A stretch of DNA of 64,000 nt, taken from positions 1,054,001 through 1,118,000 of the forward strand of contig NZ_CP082301.1 in the NCBI RefSeq assembly GCF_019880305.1, in the 5' to 3' direction. The stretch comes from Streptomyces decoyicus. Its GTDB lineage: Bacteria > Actinomycetota > Actinomycetes > Streptomycetales > Streptomycetaceae. This document shows, piece after piece, positions 1 through 9,800 of the stretch. Positions within the stretch are counted from its first letter, which is position 1. Each line of letters opens with the position of its first letter. The position numbers and the translations under genes were made by a program. The notes under the pieces are model-generated. The model was not told the origin of the DNA, made no database searches, and saw nothing but the letters and a program-made list of their open reading frames with translations.

Positions 1-688
1 GGGTGGCGTCCAGGGTCCTGCGCAGCGTCTCGGCGTACTGCACGGTGCGGTAGCGGGCCTGCTCGGCGGCGAGCTGGGCGTCGGCCAGCCGGCCGCGGTT
101 GATCAGCACCTCCAGCTTGACCTCGGCGGCGATCTGGGCGCTGGTGACGTCCGTGTCGAGCGCGCCGACCAGGACGTTGACGGCTTCGTCGGTGGCCCGC
201 AGGAAGACGGTGCCGCCGGCGCCGGGGACCTCCTCGATGAGCTTGAAGTCGTAGTCGCGGCGGACGTACTGGCCTTCGGTGTCGAAGGTGCCGTAGACGG
301 CACGGAAGCCGCGGTCCACGCTGCCGACGTTGATCAGGTTCTCCAGCACCCAGCGGGCCACCCGCTCGTGCTCACCCGTGGGACGGCGGGGGGCCTGGGC
401 GGCGACCCGCGGGAGCACCTTCGCCACTATCTCCTCGTGGTCGGCGCCGGTGTCGAAGTCCATGTTGAGGGTGACGAGATCGATGACGGCGAGCGCCACC
501 TCCGCCATGGCATAGATCCCGTATTCGCCCGCGAGGTTGGCCTTGCGCACGTCGAGGTCGTGCAGCGGCGCGGTGCACGCGAGGGCGCGCAGCCGACGGG
601 CCAGGCCTTCGTCGGCGGCCGGGCCCGGCGCGGGCCGGTTCGGCCCGTTGAGCTGGGGCGCAGCGGCCCCCGGGGCGGAAAAAGTCAC
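1..688 (-). CDS. Hypothetical protein, N-terminal 229 residues (possible JetA/Mks kleisin-like)
   Basis: The reading frame starts at GTG 688 (an in-frame GTG at 712 is also possible, and neither has a clear ribosome site) and leaves the window open at its 3' end. I do not recognise it with certainty. The pattern in its second half, with FKLIEE, then FLRATDEAVNVLVGAL, then a helix with LEVLINRGRLADAQLAAEQA, recalls the winged-helix plus helical layout of kleisin-like subunits of bacterial MksBEF/Wadjet JetABC condensins. That is inference from remembered sequence shape only. If correct, SMC-like and kite-like partner genes should follow to the left of the window. Confidence 0.5.
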   Translation of the reverse strand, partial: MTFSAPGAAAPQLNGPNRPAPGPAADEGLARRLRALACTAPLHDLDVRKANLAGEYGIYAMAEVALAVIDLVTLNMDFDTGADHEEIVAKVLPRVAAQAPRRPTGEHERVARWVLENLINVGSVDRGFRAVYGTFDTEGQYVRRDYDFKLIEEVPGAGGTVFLRATDEAVNVLVGALDTDVTSAQIAAEVKLEVLINRGRLADAQLAAEQARYRTVQYAETLRRTLDAT

Positions 689-857
689 GTCGCACAGAGT
701 AGGCGCTCGCACTGACAACGGACGAAACGGCGCGGGTCCGTTCATGGGTGGAACCGCTGGTGGAGCCGTTGACGGACCACTAGCCGGACCGGCGCGTCAG
801 TCTACGGCGTGGCCCACGGCGGCCGGCCGCCAGGTCCCGTGGGCGCCGGTGCCGGCC

Positions 858-1502
858 TCAGTGGGTGGCTCCTCCGGAGACGCGGAGGTCGGTGCGGGTG
901 TGCGCGGCGGTGACCGCGATCTCGCGCAGGGACCGGGCGACCGCACCGACCGGCAGCGACGGCTGGGCGCGGTCGACGACCTGCTCCGGTGCGTAGGGGA
1001 CGTGGACGAACCCGCCGCGCAGGTCGGGCAGTTCGGTGGCGATGAGGTGGGCGAGGCCGTAGAAGACGTGGTTGCAGACGAAGGTGCCCGCGGTGTTGGA
1101 GACGGTGGCGGGTAGCCCGGCGGCGCGCACGGCGGCCACACAGGCCTTGATCGGCAGGGTGGAGAAGTACGCGGCGGGGCCGCCCGGCACGATCGCCTCG
1201 TCGACCGGTTCGGCGCCCGACACGTCGGGGATCCGGGCGTCGTCGACGTTGATGGCGATGCGTTCGACGGTGATGTCGGGGCGGCCGCCCGCCTGGCCGA
1301 CGCAGAGCACGATGTCGGGTCGGGTCTCCTCGATCGCGGCGCGCAGCACCGCCACCGAGGCTCCGTAGACGCAGGGCAGCTCGACGGCGAAGGCCTCGAT
1401 GCCGGTGGGCGGTTCGTCCGCGGCGGCGCGTACCGCCTGCCAGGAGGGATTGGTGGATTCGCCGTCGAAGGGTGCAAATCCGGTCAGCAGTACCCGGGTC
1501 AT
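858..1502 (-). CDS. pcp: Pyrrolidone-carboxylate peptidase (pyroglutamyl peptidase I)
   Basis: Cysteine peptidase of family C15 that removes N-terminal pyroglutamate (5-oxoproline) from peptides in the cytoplasm. The 214-residue length is normal. The full catalytic triad is visible at the family positions: Glu80 in TVERIAIN, Cys143 in NTAGTFVCN, and His167 in FVHVPY. The ATG start has AAGGA seven bases upstream. It lies 93 bp downstream of the DUF979 gene on the same strand and is probably the last gene of the DUF969-DUF979-pcp unit. Its product, 5-oxoproline, is the substrate of PxpABC encoded just beyond the regulator, so the locus forms one short pathway from pyroglutamyl peptides to glutamate. 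Confidence 0.95.
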   Translation of the reverse strand: MTRVLLTGFAPFDGESTNPSWQAVRAAADEPPTGIEAFAVELPCVYGASVAVLRAAIEETRPDIVLCVGQAGGRPDITVERIAINVDDARIPDVSGAEPVDEAIVPGGPAAYFSTLPIKACVAAVRAAGLPATVSNTAGTFVCNHVFYGLAHLIATELPDLRGGFVHVPYAPEQVVDRAQPSLPVGAVARSLREIAVTAAHTRTDLRVSGGATH

Positions 1503-1595
1503 ACGGTCATCCTTGGTGCGATGCGTCCGGTGGTGGGGCAGCGAACAGGGTCAGGGGCCGTGCCGTGGAGTGCGGCACCTGCGCCCGGGGCCGGC

Positions 1596-2564
1596 TCAGA
1601 AGGCGAACAGCGCCATGATCAAGATGTTGCAGCCCAGCAGGACGCCCGCGGTGGGCAGCTGCGCCTTTATGGGCCCGTACTGGTCCTTCAGTTCCAGCAG
1701 GGCCGCCGGAACGATGTTGAAGTTGGCGGCCATGGGGGTCACGAGGGTGCCGCAGAATCCGGCGAGCATGCCGATGGCCAGGACGGCGGCGGGGTTGCCG
1801 TCGAAGTGGCCTATGAGGACCGGCCAGCCGACGGCCGCGGTCATCACGGGGAAGGCGGCGAAGGCATTGCCCATGATCATGGTGAACACGAACATGCCCA
1901 CGCAGTAGACGACGACCGCGATGTAGAGCGAGCCCTCGGGGAGTACGGAGGTGGCGATCTTGCCGACCTGGTCGCCGACGCCGGAGACCTGGAAGATGGC
2001 GCCCAGCGTGGCCAGCATCTGGGGCAGCAGCATGGCCCAGCCCATCGCCTCCAGCATGGAGCGGCCCGACTGCACGGGCACGGAGATCCGCTTTTCGCGG
2101 AGCATGATCATGCCGACGACGAGCGCGACGACGGCGCCGATCCCCAGGCCCAGGATGGTTTCGCTGCCCTCCTGGAGAACCGGCTCACCCCCGATGGACA
2201 GGTGCTTGACGCCGATGGCGCAGGCCATGGCGACGGCCGGGATGGTGAGCGCCGGGACGAACAGCTTGTTGCCGAGCTTGGCGGCGCTGGCCGTGCGCTG
2301 CTCGGGGGTGGTGGTGCGCGGGGTGCCGCGCCCGGTGAAGCCGAAGCCCGCCAGGCAGGCCATGACCAGCACCGCGACGCCCAGCGGCTCGGCCGGTGCC
2401 TGCTTGGTGACGACCCAGCTGCTGTAGATGAAGCCGGCGCCGATCAGGCCCCAGAAGGCTCCGGTGCCGTAGCGCTTGGGGTTGCTGCGGTCGGTGACCA
2501 TTTGAGAGGCCATCACCAGGAAGCTGAGGCCCACCAGCCAGTAGAACCACTCTGCCTTGATCAC
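1596..2564 (-). CDS. DUF979 family membrane protein, putative permease
   Basis: Polytopic inner-membrane protein of 322 residues with about eight to ten hydrophobic segments (for example the stretches around ALTIPAVAMACAIGV, GIGAVVALVVGMIML and SLYIAVVVYCVGMFVF). The family is usually found beside DUF969 and pcp, so a transport role for pyroglutamate or pyroglutamyl peptides is a context inference; no biochemistry is implied by the sequence. The GTG start overlaps the DUF969 stop as GTGA, showing translational coupling. The frame stays open further upstream, but that extension only shadows the DUF969 gene. Confidence 0.88.
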   Translation of the reverse strand: MIKAEWFYWLVGLSFLVMASQMVTDRSNPKRYGTGAFWGLIGAGFIYSSWVVTKQAPAEPLGVAVLVMACLAGFGFTGRGTPRTTTPEQRTASAAKLGNKLFVPALTIPAVAMACAIGVKHLSIGGEPVLQEGSETILGLGIGAVVALVVGMIMLREKRISVPVQSGRSMLEAMGWAMLLPQMLATLGAIFQVSGVGDQVGKIATSVLPEGSLYIAVVVYCVGMFVFTMIMGNAFAAFPVMTAAVGWPVLIGHFDGNPAAVLAIGMLAGFCGTLVTPMAANFNIVPAALLELKDQYGPIKAQLPTAGVLLGCNILIMALFAF

Positions 2565-3271
2565 TGGGCGGCCTCCGCTGCGGCGGTGTTGTGGACATGG
2601 GCGGTGAGCAGTTCGCGTTCCAACTGGCGGTCCAGGCGCAGCAGTCGCCAGCCGTGGACCACGAACGCGCACAGGGCGGTGGGGATCGCCCACAGCGCGA
2701 GCTGAAGCGGTTCGAGGTGGGTGCCGTAGGTGGTGTTGACGAAGCCGGTGATCAGCAGGATCGAGCCGACGGCGAGGAAGACGTCCTCCCCGAAGAAGAG
2801 GCCGACGTTGTCCGCGCTGGCGGAGAACGCCCTGACCTTCTCCCGTGTCCGGTCCGGGAGTTCGCCGTATTTGCGCTCGGCCGCTCCCTCTGCCATCGGG
2901 ACGGCGAGCGGGCGGACGGTCTGGGCGTGGCCGAAGACATTGGTCAGCCCGACCGCGGCGCCGATCTGCCGCAGTCCGAGGTAGAGCGCCAGGAAGCGTC
3001 CGGTGGTGAGCGTGGCGAACCGGGCGATGAGGTTACGGGCCTGCTCCTGGAGGCCGTAGCGCTCCAGGAGGCCGATGACCGGAAGGGTGATCGCGAAGAT
3101 CGTCACCGCCCGGCTGCCGGCGAAGCCGTCGCCGAACGCGGCGAGCACCTTGCCCGGCGACAGCCCTCCGAGGAGGCCGGTCGCGATACCGGCCACCCCC
3201 ACGACCAGCAGGGGATTGCGTTTCGTGGCGAAGCCGATCACGACCACGAGCACGCCGAGGAGCACGATCAT
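2561..3271 (-). CDS. DUF969 family membrane protein, putative permease
   Basis: A 236-residue membrane protein that begins directly with a hydrophobic segment (MIVLLGVLVVVIGFATKR). Further segments surround AVTIFAITLPVIGLL, FLAVGSILLITGFV and LQLALWAIPTALCAFVV. I chose ATG 3271 because GGAAGG stands at the right distance upstream; an ORF extension to 3313 has no such support. It is the first gene of the DUF969-DUF979-pcp unit. The shared operator-like palindrome lies at 3345-3366, about 75 bp before the start. Substrate unknown; the context suggests pyroglutamate or pyroglutamyl peptides. Confidence 0.88.
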   Translation of the reverse strand: MIVLLGVLVVVIGFATKRNPLLVVGVAGIATGLLGGLSPGKVLAAFGDGFAGSRAVTIFAITLPVIGLLERYGLQEQARNLIARFATLTTGRFLALYLGLRQIGAAVGLTNVFGHAQTVRPLAVPMAEGAAERKYGELPDRTREKVRAFSASADNVGLFFGEDVFLAVGSILLITGFVNTTYGTHLEPLQLALWAIPTALCAFVVHGWRLLRLDRQLERELLTAHVHNTAAAEAAQ

Positions 3272-3344
3272 GGATCCGCCTTCCGCGTACGGGGGACCCC
3301 ACGGGGTCCACAAGGAGATGAAGAGATTGCAGCGGAGGCTAGGC

Positions 3345-3366
3345 GATTGTTCAACGATCCGACAAG
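3345..3366. promoter_or_regulatory. Operator-like palindrome upstream of DUF969 (copy 1)
   Basis: Read on the minus strand this site is CTTGTCGGATCGTTGAAC followed by AATC. Its core is a 15 bp palindrome with one mismatch. The first 14 bases and the AAC are shared with the perfect palindrome at 4316-4332. The position upstream of the DUF969 start suggests an operator for the FCD-type GntR regulator encoded between the two sites. Confidence 0.65.
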
Positions 3367-3442
3367 GGGTCTGCGAGGACGGATCTCAACCCGCCCCCGC
3401 GGCGCAAGCCCGCACCTCCCGCGGCGGCCCGCACCGCGGGTC

Positions 3443-4186
3443 TCACCCCTCCGCGATGCGCTGCGCGTACGCTCCCGACAACTGGCTGCGCGAGTCCTCC
3501 AGGTAGGACAGCAGCAGCCGTTCGGCCTCGGGGGCATCACCCGCCTGCAGCGCCTCGACAATTTGCCGATTACGGGTCAAATAGGGCGCATGGAAGCGCC
3601 GGGGGTCGGCCATGACGTGGAAGACCAGCCGGAGCTCGGCGAGCACGGCCCGCATCAGCTCATCCGTGCGCGGGCTGCCCGCCAGGGCCACGATGCCCTG
3701 GTGGAAACGGATGTTGGCAGTCGAGAGCGCCTGCCACTCCCGGTCCCCGGAGGCGGCCTCGCCGGCCTCCACGGCGGCCTCGATCGCCGCAACGGCTTCG
3801 GTCACACCGGGGCCGTAGGGTCCCTGCCCCAGCCCCCGCACCGCCGCGCACTCCACGAGCATGCGCACCCGGTAGATGTCCTCGAGGTCCTCGACCGTCA
3901 CCATCCGGACGAACACCCCGCGGTTGAGCTCGTGCACCAGCAGGCGCTCGTGCGTCAGCAGCCGGAACGCCTCCCGCAGGGTGTTGCGCGAGACGCCCAG
4001 CGCACCGCCGATGCTCTCCTCCGAGAGCCGGGCGCCGGGCGGGAAGTAGCCCTCGGTGATCCGGTCGCGCAGGATGTCGGCCACCCGCTCGGCCGTGCTG
4101 GAGCGCCCCAGCAGAGCGCGGTCCCCTTCGAGGCCCGCGACCTCGGTGAGCCGCCACTGGTCGTTCTTCGCCGCTCCGCCCGCCAT
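3443..4186 (-). CDS. GntR family regulator, FCD (FadR) subfamily
   Basis: A 247-residue repressor-type protein. The N-terminal winged helix spans about residues 30-95, with the GntR signature around ARLSEESIGGALGVSRNTLREAF and the wing ending in NRGVFVRM. A helical FCD ligand domain follows (about 100-235) with the metal-site pattern RVRMLVE, NIRFHQGIV, and RNRQIVEAL. ATG 4186 has GGGAG five bases upstream. It sits between the DUF969-DUF979-pcp unit and the divergent pxpABC genes, each preceded by the same palindrome. The likely job is sensing 5-oxoproline or a related acid and controlling both units plus itself; the ligand is inferred. Confidence 0.9.
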   Translation of the reverse strand: MAGGAAKNDQWRLTEVAGLEGDRALLGRSSTAERVADILRDRITEGYFPPGARLSEESIGGALGVSRNTLREAFRLLTHERLLVHELNRGVFVRMVTVEDLEDIYRVRMLVECAAVRGLGQGPYGPGVTEAVAAIEAAVEAGEAASGDREWQALSTANIRFHQGIVALAGSPRTDELMRAVLAELRLVFHVMADPRRFHAPYLTRNRQIVEALQAGDAPEAERLLLSYLEDSRSQLSGAYAQRIAEG

Positions 4187-4500
4187 ACCGCTCCCTGCTC
4201 TCGCGCCGTACCGGGGTGGCAGTCGCGGCCGTCCCGGTGTCGTGTGAGCGAAAGTCAATCCCAGATGGGGGAACAAAACAACGCATCCTCTCCCGGATGC
4301 AGCCCACCTCTTGTCGGATCGTTCAACGATCCTCTACGTTGTCGTCCATGCCGGTCGGCTCGAGTTGCCCTCGGGGGAGAGCCACTACGGATACGGGCCG
4401 GCCGGTGCGGAGGCCCCCGCCCCTCCCGCCCCCGAAGCGGCCGGTGCGCCCCGCACACCCACCCGGCACCGAGCACCGAGCACCTCTGGAACGGATACAC
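4187..4500. promoter_or_regulatory. Divergent promoter region between gntR-type regulator and pxpA
   Basis: A 314 bp intergenic stretch with no gene. It holds the second copy of the operator-like palindrome and should contain the divergent promoters of the regulator (leftward) and pxpABC (rightward). I could not pick convincing -35/-10 pairs. Confidence 0.5.
4310..4332. promoter_or_regulatory. Operator-like perfect palindrome (copy 2)
   Basis: The core 4316-4332 is a perfect 17 bp palindrome, GGATCGTTCAACGATCC, preceded by CTTGTC exactly as in copy 1. It lies 130 bp upstream of the regulator start and 168 bp upstream of pxpA. The length and symmetry fit FCD-GntR dimers. Confidence 0.72.
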
Positions 4501-5280
4501 ATGAGCGACGGCCCGGAGACCCCCTCCGTCATCGACCTCAACGCCGACCTCGGGGAAGGCTTCGGCCGCTGGCAGCTCACCGACGACGAGGCCCTGCTCT
4601 CCGTCGTCACCAGCGCCAATGTCGCCTGCGGCTTCCATGCCGGTGACCCGGCCACGATGCGCAGGGTGTGCGAACTGGCCGCCGAACGCGGCGTGGTCAT
4701 CGGTGCCCAGGTCTCCTACCGCGACCTGGCCGGTTTCGGCCGCCGCGCGATGGAGGTACCGCCGGACGAGCTGTCCGCCGAGATCACCTACCAGATCGGT
4801 GCGTTGGAGGTCTTCGCACGCGCCGCCGGTGCCCGCGTCGGCTACGTCAAACCCCATGGCGCGCTCTACAACCGCTGCTTCCATGACGAGGAGCAGGCCG
4901 CTGCCGTCATCGACGGCATCAGCGCCGCCGACGGCAGCCTGCCCGTCCTCGGGCTCCCCGGCTCCCGGCTGCACGAGGCCGCACAGCGGGCCCACCTGCC
5001 CGTCGTCGGTGAGGCGTTCGCCGACCGCGCCTACACCGCCGAAGGCACTCTGGTACCGCGCCGTGAACCGGGCGCGGTGATCCACGACGCCGACGAGGTG
5101 GTCAAACGCGCCCTCGGCATGGCCCGCGACCGCACCGTCACCTCCCACGACGGCCGGCGCGTCGGCATCACGGCCCGCTCGCTGTGTCTGCACGGCGACA
5201 CCCCCGGCGCCGCCGGCCTCGCCCTGCGCGTACGGTCCGAGCTGGCCGCGGCCGGGGTGCACATCCGGAGCTTCGCATGA
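4501..5280 (+). CDS. pxpA: 5-oxoprolinase subunit A (LamB/YcsF family)
   Basis: Subunit of the ATP-dependent prokaryotic 5-oxoprolinase PxpABC, which hydrolyses 5-oxoproline to glutamate. The 259-residue protein shows the family motifs DLNADLGEGFG near the start, ANVACGFHAGDP (about residues 39-50) and VKPHGALYN (about 117-125). The frame is open further upstream, but ATG 4501 has GGAACGG nearby and matches the family start. The stop overlaps pxpB as ATGA. First gene of a three-gene operon under the palindrome at 4316-4332. Confidence 0.95.
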   Translation: MSDGPETPSVIDLNADLGEGFGRWQLTDDEALLSVVTSANVACGFHAGDPATMRRVCELAAERGVVIGAQVSYRDLAGFGRRAMEVPPDELSAEITYQIGALEVFARAAGARVGYVKPHGALYNRCFHDEEQAAAVIDGISAADGSLPVLGLPGSRLHEAAQRAHLPVVGEAFADRAYTAEGTLVPRREPGAVIHDADEVVKRALGMARDRTVTSHDGRRVGITARSLCLHGDTPGAAGLALRVRSELAAAGVHIRSFA

Positions 5281-5897
5281 GGCCGCTGCCGGTCGGTGAA
5301 CACGGCCTGCTCATCGAGTTGGACAGCGCCGAGGAGGTCGAGGCGCTGCACGCCGAACTGCTGCGCCGGGCCGCCGACGGCGCCCTGCCGCCGGTGCGCG
5401 AGATCGTCCCGGCCGCCCGTACGGTGCTCCTCGACGGCCTCGCCGACCCCCGCGGGCTCATCGCCGAACTCGCCGCCTGGGACATTCCGCCGCTCACCGC
5501 CGGCGACCGGCCCGCCGTGGAGATCCCGGTCCGCTACGACGGCCCCGACCTCGCCGATGTGGCCGCCCTGTGGGACGTCACCCCCGAGGAAGTGGTGCGA
5601 CGGCACTCCGCCACGGAGTTCCATGTCGCCTTCTGCGGCTTCGCCCCCGGCTTCGGCTATCTGACCGGACTGCCCGAGCCGCTGCACGTACCGCGCCGGG
5701 ACACTCCCCGTACGAAGGTCCCGGTCGGCTCGGTCGCCCTGGCCGGCCCGTACACCGGTGTCTACCCGCGCTCCTCCCCCGGCGGCTGGCAGCTGATCGG
5801 CACCACCGACACCGTCCTGTGGGACCCGCGCCGCGAACCGGCGGCGCTGCTCACGCCCGGCACCCGTGTCCGCTTCGTCCCGCAGGAGACCGCCTGA
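5277..5897 (+). CDS. pxpB: 5-oxoprolinase subunit B (KipI/allophanate hydrolase subunit 1 family)
   Basis: A 206-residue partner of PxpC. The C-terminal half carries the family signature: HVAFCGFAPGFGYLTGLPEPLHVPRR (about residues 118-143) and GPYTGVYPRSSPGGWQLIG (about 160-178). Start and stop both overlap neighbours by four bases (ATGA at 5277 and at 5897 within TGATG), so all three subunits are translationally coupled. KipI, a paralogue in Bacillus, inhibits a sporulation kinase, but the gene order here favours the enzyme subunit. Confidence 0.94.
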   Translation: MRPLPVGEHGLLIELDSAEEVEALHAELLRRAADGALPPVREIVPAARTVLLDGLADPRGLIAELAAWDIPPLTAGDRPAVEIPVRYDGPDLADVAALWDVTPEEVVRRHSATEFHVAFCGFAPGFGYLTGLPEPLHVPRRDTPRTKVPVGSVALAGPYTGVYPRSSPGGWQLIGTTDTVLWDPRREPAALLTPGTRVRFVPQETA

Positions 5898-6760
5898 TGA
5901 CCGACCGCGCCTTCTCGGTCGTCCGGGCCGGTGCGCTCACCACCGTGCAGGATCTCGGCAGGCCCGGCCACGCCCACCTCGGTGTGCCGCGGGCCGGTGC
6001 CCTCGACGAACCGGCGCACCGCCTCGCCAACCGCCTGGTCGGCAACCCCGAGTCCGCCGCCACGCTGGAGACCACGCTCACGGGCTGCGCCCTGCGGGTC
6101 CGTACGGCCACCACCGTCGCCGTCACGGGCGCGCCCTGCCCGGTGACCGTCGACGGCCGCCCCGCCCCCTGGGGCGCACCGGTCCGCGTCCCGGCGGGCG
6201 CCGTCCTGGACGCGGGCCCTGCCACCCACGGTCTGCGCTCCCACCTCGCCTTCGCCGGGGGCATCGACACCGAACCGGTCCTCGGCAGCCGCGCCGCCGA
6301 TCTGCTCTCCGGCCTGGGCCCCGACCCGCTCACCGATGGCGCGGTCCTACCGTTGGGCGACCCGCACGGCCCGCCGGCCACCGCCGACGCGGTCCCGCAC
6401 ACCGGTCCGGCGACGGAGCTCCTCCTGCCGTTCCTGCCCGGCCCCCGAGACGCCTGGTTCACCGACGCCGGGCTGCACACCCTCGCCACCGGCCGCTTCC
6501 GGGTCTCCCCGGCCAGCAACCGCATCGGCCTGCGCACCCAAGGCCCGCCCCTGGAACGCGCCCGGACCGGCGAACTCCCCAGCGAGGGCATGCCCCTGGG
6601 GGCCCTCCAGGTCCCGCCCGACGGGCTGCCGGTCCTCTTCCTCCACGACCACCCCACGACCGGCGGCTACCCGGTCATCGGCGTCGTCCCCGAGCGCTAC
6701 CTGGCCCCCGCGGCCCAGGCGGTACCGGGGACGCCGGTCCGCTTTCTCCGCATGCGCTGA
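5897..6760 (+). CDS. pxpC: 5-oxoprolinase subunit C (KipA/allophanate hydrolase subunit 2 family)
   Basis: A 287-residue subunit with the biotin-dependent carboxylase-like fold of this family. Visible motifs are TVQDLGRPGHAHLGVPRAGALD (about residues 13-34), HLAFAGGID, SNRIGLRTQG, and the closing TTGGYPVIGVVPERYLAPAAQ. The ATG shares one base with the pxpB stop. It ends the pxpABC operon; 130 bp further the convergent hyuAB-type gene ends. Function assignment rests on family and operon order. Confidence 0.94.
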   Translation: MTDRAFSVVRAGALTTVQDLGRPGHAHLGVPRAGALDEPAHRLANRLVGNPESAATLETTLTGCALRVRTATTVAVTGAPCPVTVDGRPAPWGAPVRVPAGAVLDAGPATHGLRSHLAFAGGIDTEPVLGSRAADLLSGLGPDPLTDGAVLPLGDPHGPPATADAVPHTGPATELLLPFLPGPRDAWFTDAGLHTLATGRFRVSPASNRIGLRTQGPPLERARTGELPSEGMPLGALQVPPDGLPVLFLHDHPTTGGYPVIGVVPERYLAPAAQAVPGTPVRFLRMR

Positions 6761-6892
6761 GCACTCGCGGGACTGCCGGGAGGTGCCGCGAGATGCCGCG
6801 GGATGCCGAGGTGCGTCTGCGGTTGCGTCGTGGCCGCTCGCGCAGCCCCCGCGCCCCTGGCGGAGCGCAACCGAAGCCCGCCGAAGGCCCCG

Positions 6893-9800
6893 TCAGTCCT
6901 CGTCCACCGCCCCGTATCCGCCGCCGCCCGGTGTGCGCAGCACCAGCACATCGTCCACGCCGACGTCCGCCGCGTCGCAGCCGGCCAGTTCCTCGCGCGA
7001 ACCGTCGGCCCGTTCGATGGAGTTGGCGCCCAGCGCGCCGGGGGCGCCGCCCGCCATGCCGTACGGCGCGATTCTGCGGTGGTTGGTCAGCAGGGCGACC
7101 GTCATCGGCTCCAGGAAGCGCAGCCGCCGCTCGACACCGCAGCCGCCGTGCCAGCGGCCCGTACCGCCGCTGCCGGAGCGGATGGCGAAGCTGTCGACGC
7201 GGACGGGGTAGCGCCACTCCAGCACTTCGGGATCGGTCAGCCGCGAGTTGGTCATATGGGTCTGGACGGCGTCCGCGCCGTCGAAGCCGTCACCGGCACC
7301 CGAACCGCTGGCGACGGTCTCGTAATACTGCACCCGGTCGTTGCCGAACGTGACGTTGTTCATGGTGCCGGAGCCCTCGGCCTGGACACCGAGCGCGGCG
7401 TACAGCGCGCCGGTGACCGCCTGGGAGGTCTCCACATTCCCCGCGACGGTGGCCGCCGGGAAGACGGGGGCGAGCATCGAACCCTCCGGGATACGGACCT
7501 CGACGGGCTTGAGGCAGCCGCTGTTGAGCGGGATGTCGTCGGCGACCAGGGTGCGGAAGACGTACAGGACGGCCGCCATCACCACCGAGCTGGGCGCATT
7601 GGCATTGCCGGGCTGCTGGGGCGAGGTGCCGGCGAAGTCCAGTACGGCGCCGCGGGCGGCACGGTCGACGGTCAGCGCGACGTGGATCTCGGCCCCGCTG
7701 TCGGTCTCGTAGCGGCAGCTGCCGTCCGACAGCCGCGCGATGATCCGCCGCACCGATTCCTCGGCGTTGTCCTGGACGTGCCCCATGTAGGCCTGGACGA
7801 CATCCAGCCCGAACTGCTCCGTCATCCGCCTCAGTTCCTGGATGCCCTTCTCGTTGGCGGCGATCTGGGCGCGCAGGTCGGCGAGGTTGGCGTCCGGAGC
7901 GCGGGAGGGGTAGGGGCCGGCGGCGAGCAGTTCGCGGGTCGCGTCCTCGCGCAGCTCGCCGTCGCGTACCAGCAGCCAGTTGTCGAAGAGGATGCCCTCC
8001 TCCTGGATGGTGCTGCTGAAGGCGGGCATCGAGCCCGGGGTGATGCCGCCGATCTCGGCGTGGTGGCCGCGGGAGGCGACCAGGAACAGCAGCTCGGCCC
8101 CCTCGGTGTCGAAGACGGGAGTGACGACGGTGACGTCGGGGAGGTGGGTGCCCCCGTGGTACGGGTCGTTGATCGCATACACATCGCCCGGCCGCATCTC
8201 GCCGGCGCGGCGCCGGAGCACCTCCTTGATGGACTCCCCCATCGAGCCCAGGTGCACGGGAATGTGCGGGGCGTTGGCGATCAGATTGCCGTCGGCGTCG
8301 AAGAGGGCGCAGGAAAAGTCGAGGCGCTCCTTGATGTTGACGGAGTGTGCGGTGTTCTCCAGACGGACGCCCATCTGCTCGGCGATGGCCATGAAGAGGC
8401 TGTTGAAGACCTCCAGCATCACCGGGTCGGCCTCGGTGCCGACCGCGACCCGGTCGGTGCGCGGCCGGGCCCGGGTCAGCAGGAGGTGTCCGCCCTCGCC
8501 CATGGCCGCCCGCCAGTCCGGGTCCAGGACCGTGGTCGCGTCCTCCTCGGCGACGACGGCCGGGCCGGTGAGGGTGTCGCCGGGGCGCAGGTCCGTGCGG
8601 CGGTAGAGGCCGGTGTCCTGCCAGCGGCCGCCCGCGTACATCCGGACCGTGGCGGCGGGCACCGGCTCCCCTTCGCTGCCGCCGGACAGCGCCTCGTAGC
8701 CGCCCGCGCCGCCGGCCGCGCCCAGCGCCTCGACCGACACCGCCTCGGCCACCAGGGGTTTGTCCATGGTGAAGGCGTAGCGCTCGCGGTGTGCCCGGAC
8801 GAATTCGGCGGTCATGGTCTCGGCGTCGGCCAGCGGGACACCGATGGTGGAGTCGGTCCCGGCGTAACGGATCAGCACCCGGGCGCGGGTGCTGACCGAC
8901 TCGTCCGGCACCCCGTCGTCGAGGAGTTCGCGCCGGGTCTGTCCGGCGAGGGCCTCGCACACCTCGTGCACCCGGCCGACGGCCCCGGGGTCGGTGAACT
9001 CCGCCTCGACGGCCTGCTCGCGCATCGCGGTGGCGTCGGCGACCCCGATGCCGTACGCGGAGAGCACCCCGGCCAGCGGCGGGACGAGCACCGTGTCGAT
9101 GCCCAGCGCGTCGGCGACCGCGCAGGCGTGCTGGCCGCCGGCTCCGCCGAAGCTGGTCAGGGCGTAGCGGGTGATGTCGTGGCCGCGCTGGACGGAGATC
9201 TTCTTGACGGCGTTGGCCATGTTGAGCACCGCGATGCCGAGGAAGCCGGCCGCGACCTCCTCGGGGCCGCGGTCGTCCCCGGTCTCGGCCGCGGCCCGCG
9301 CGGCCAGCTCCGCGAAGCGGGTGCGGACGATGCCGGCGTCCAGCAGCTCGTCGCCCTCCGGCCCGAACACCGCGGGGAAATGGGCGGGCTGGATGCGGCC
9401 GAGCATCACATTGGCGTCCGTGACGGTGAGCGGTCCGCCGCGCCGGTAGCAGGCCGGTCCCGGGTCCGCGCCGGCCGAGTCGGGGCCGACCCGGTAGCGG
9501 CGGCCGTCGAAGTGGAGTACGGAGCCGCCGCCGGCCGCGACGGTGTGGATGTTCATCATGGGCGCGCGCATCCGTACGCCCGCGACCTCGTTGCCGAAGA
9601 CCCGCTCGAACTCCCCGGCGTAGTGCGACACATCGGTGGACGTGCCGCCCATGTCGAAGCCGATCACCCGGTCGTGGCCGCCGCCCGCCTCGGCGGCCGT
9701 CCGGACCATGCCGACGACGCCCCCCGCGGGGCCGGACAGCACGGCGTCCTTGCCACGGAAGTGTGCGGCCTGCCGCAGTCCGCCGTTGGACTGCATGAAC

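Noticed and set aside
1596..2693. Longer DUF979 protein starting at 2693
   Set aside because: The extra 43 residues overlap the DUF969 gene and are Arg/Pro-rich; the GTG in the GTGA overlap fits the family start.
2591..4504. Long plus-strand frame opposite DUF969 and the GntR gene
   Set aside because: Composition is typical of GC-rich antisense frames; the minus-strand proteins carry recognisable motifs and ribosome sites.
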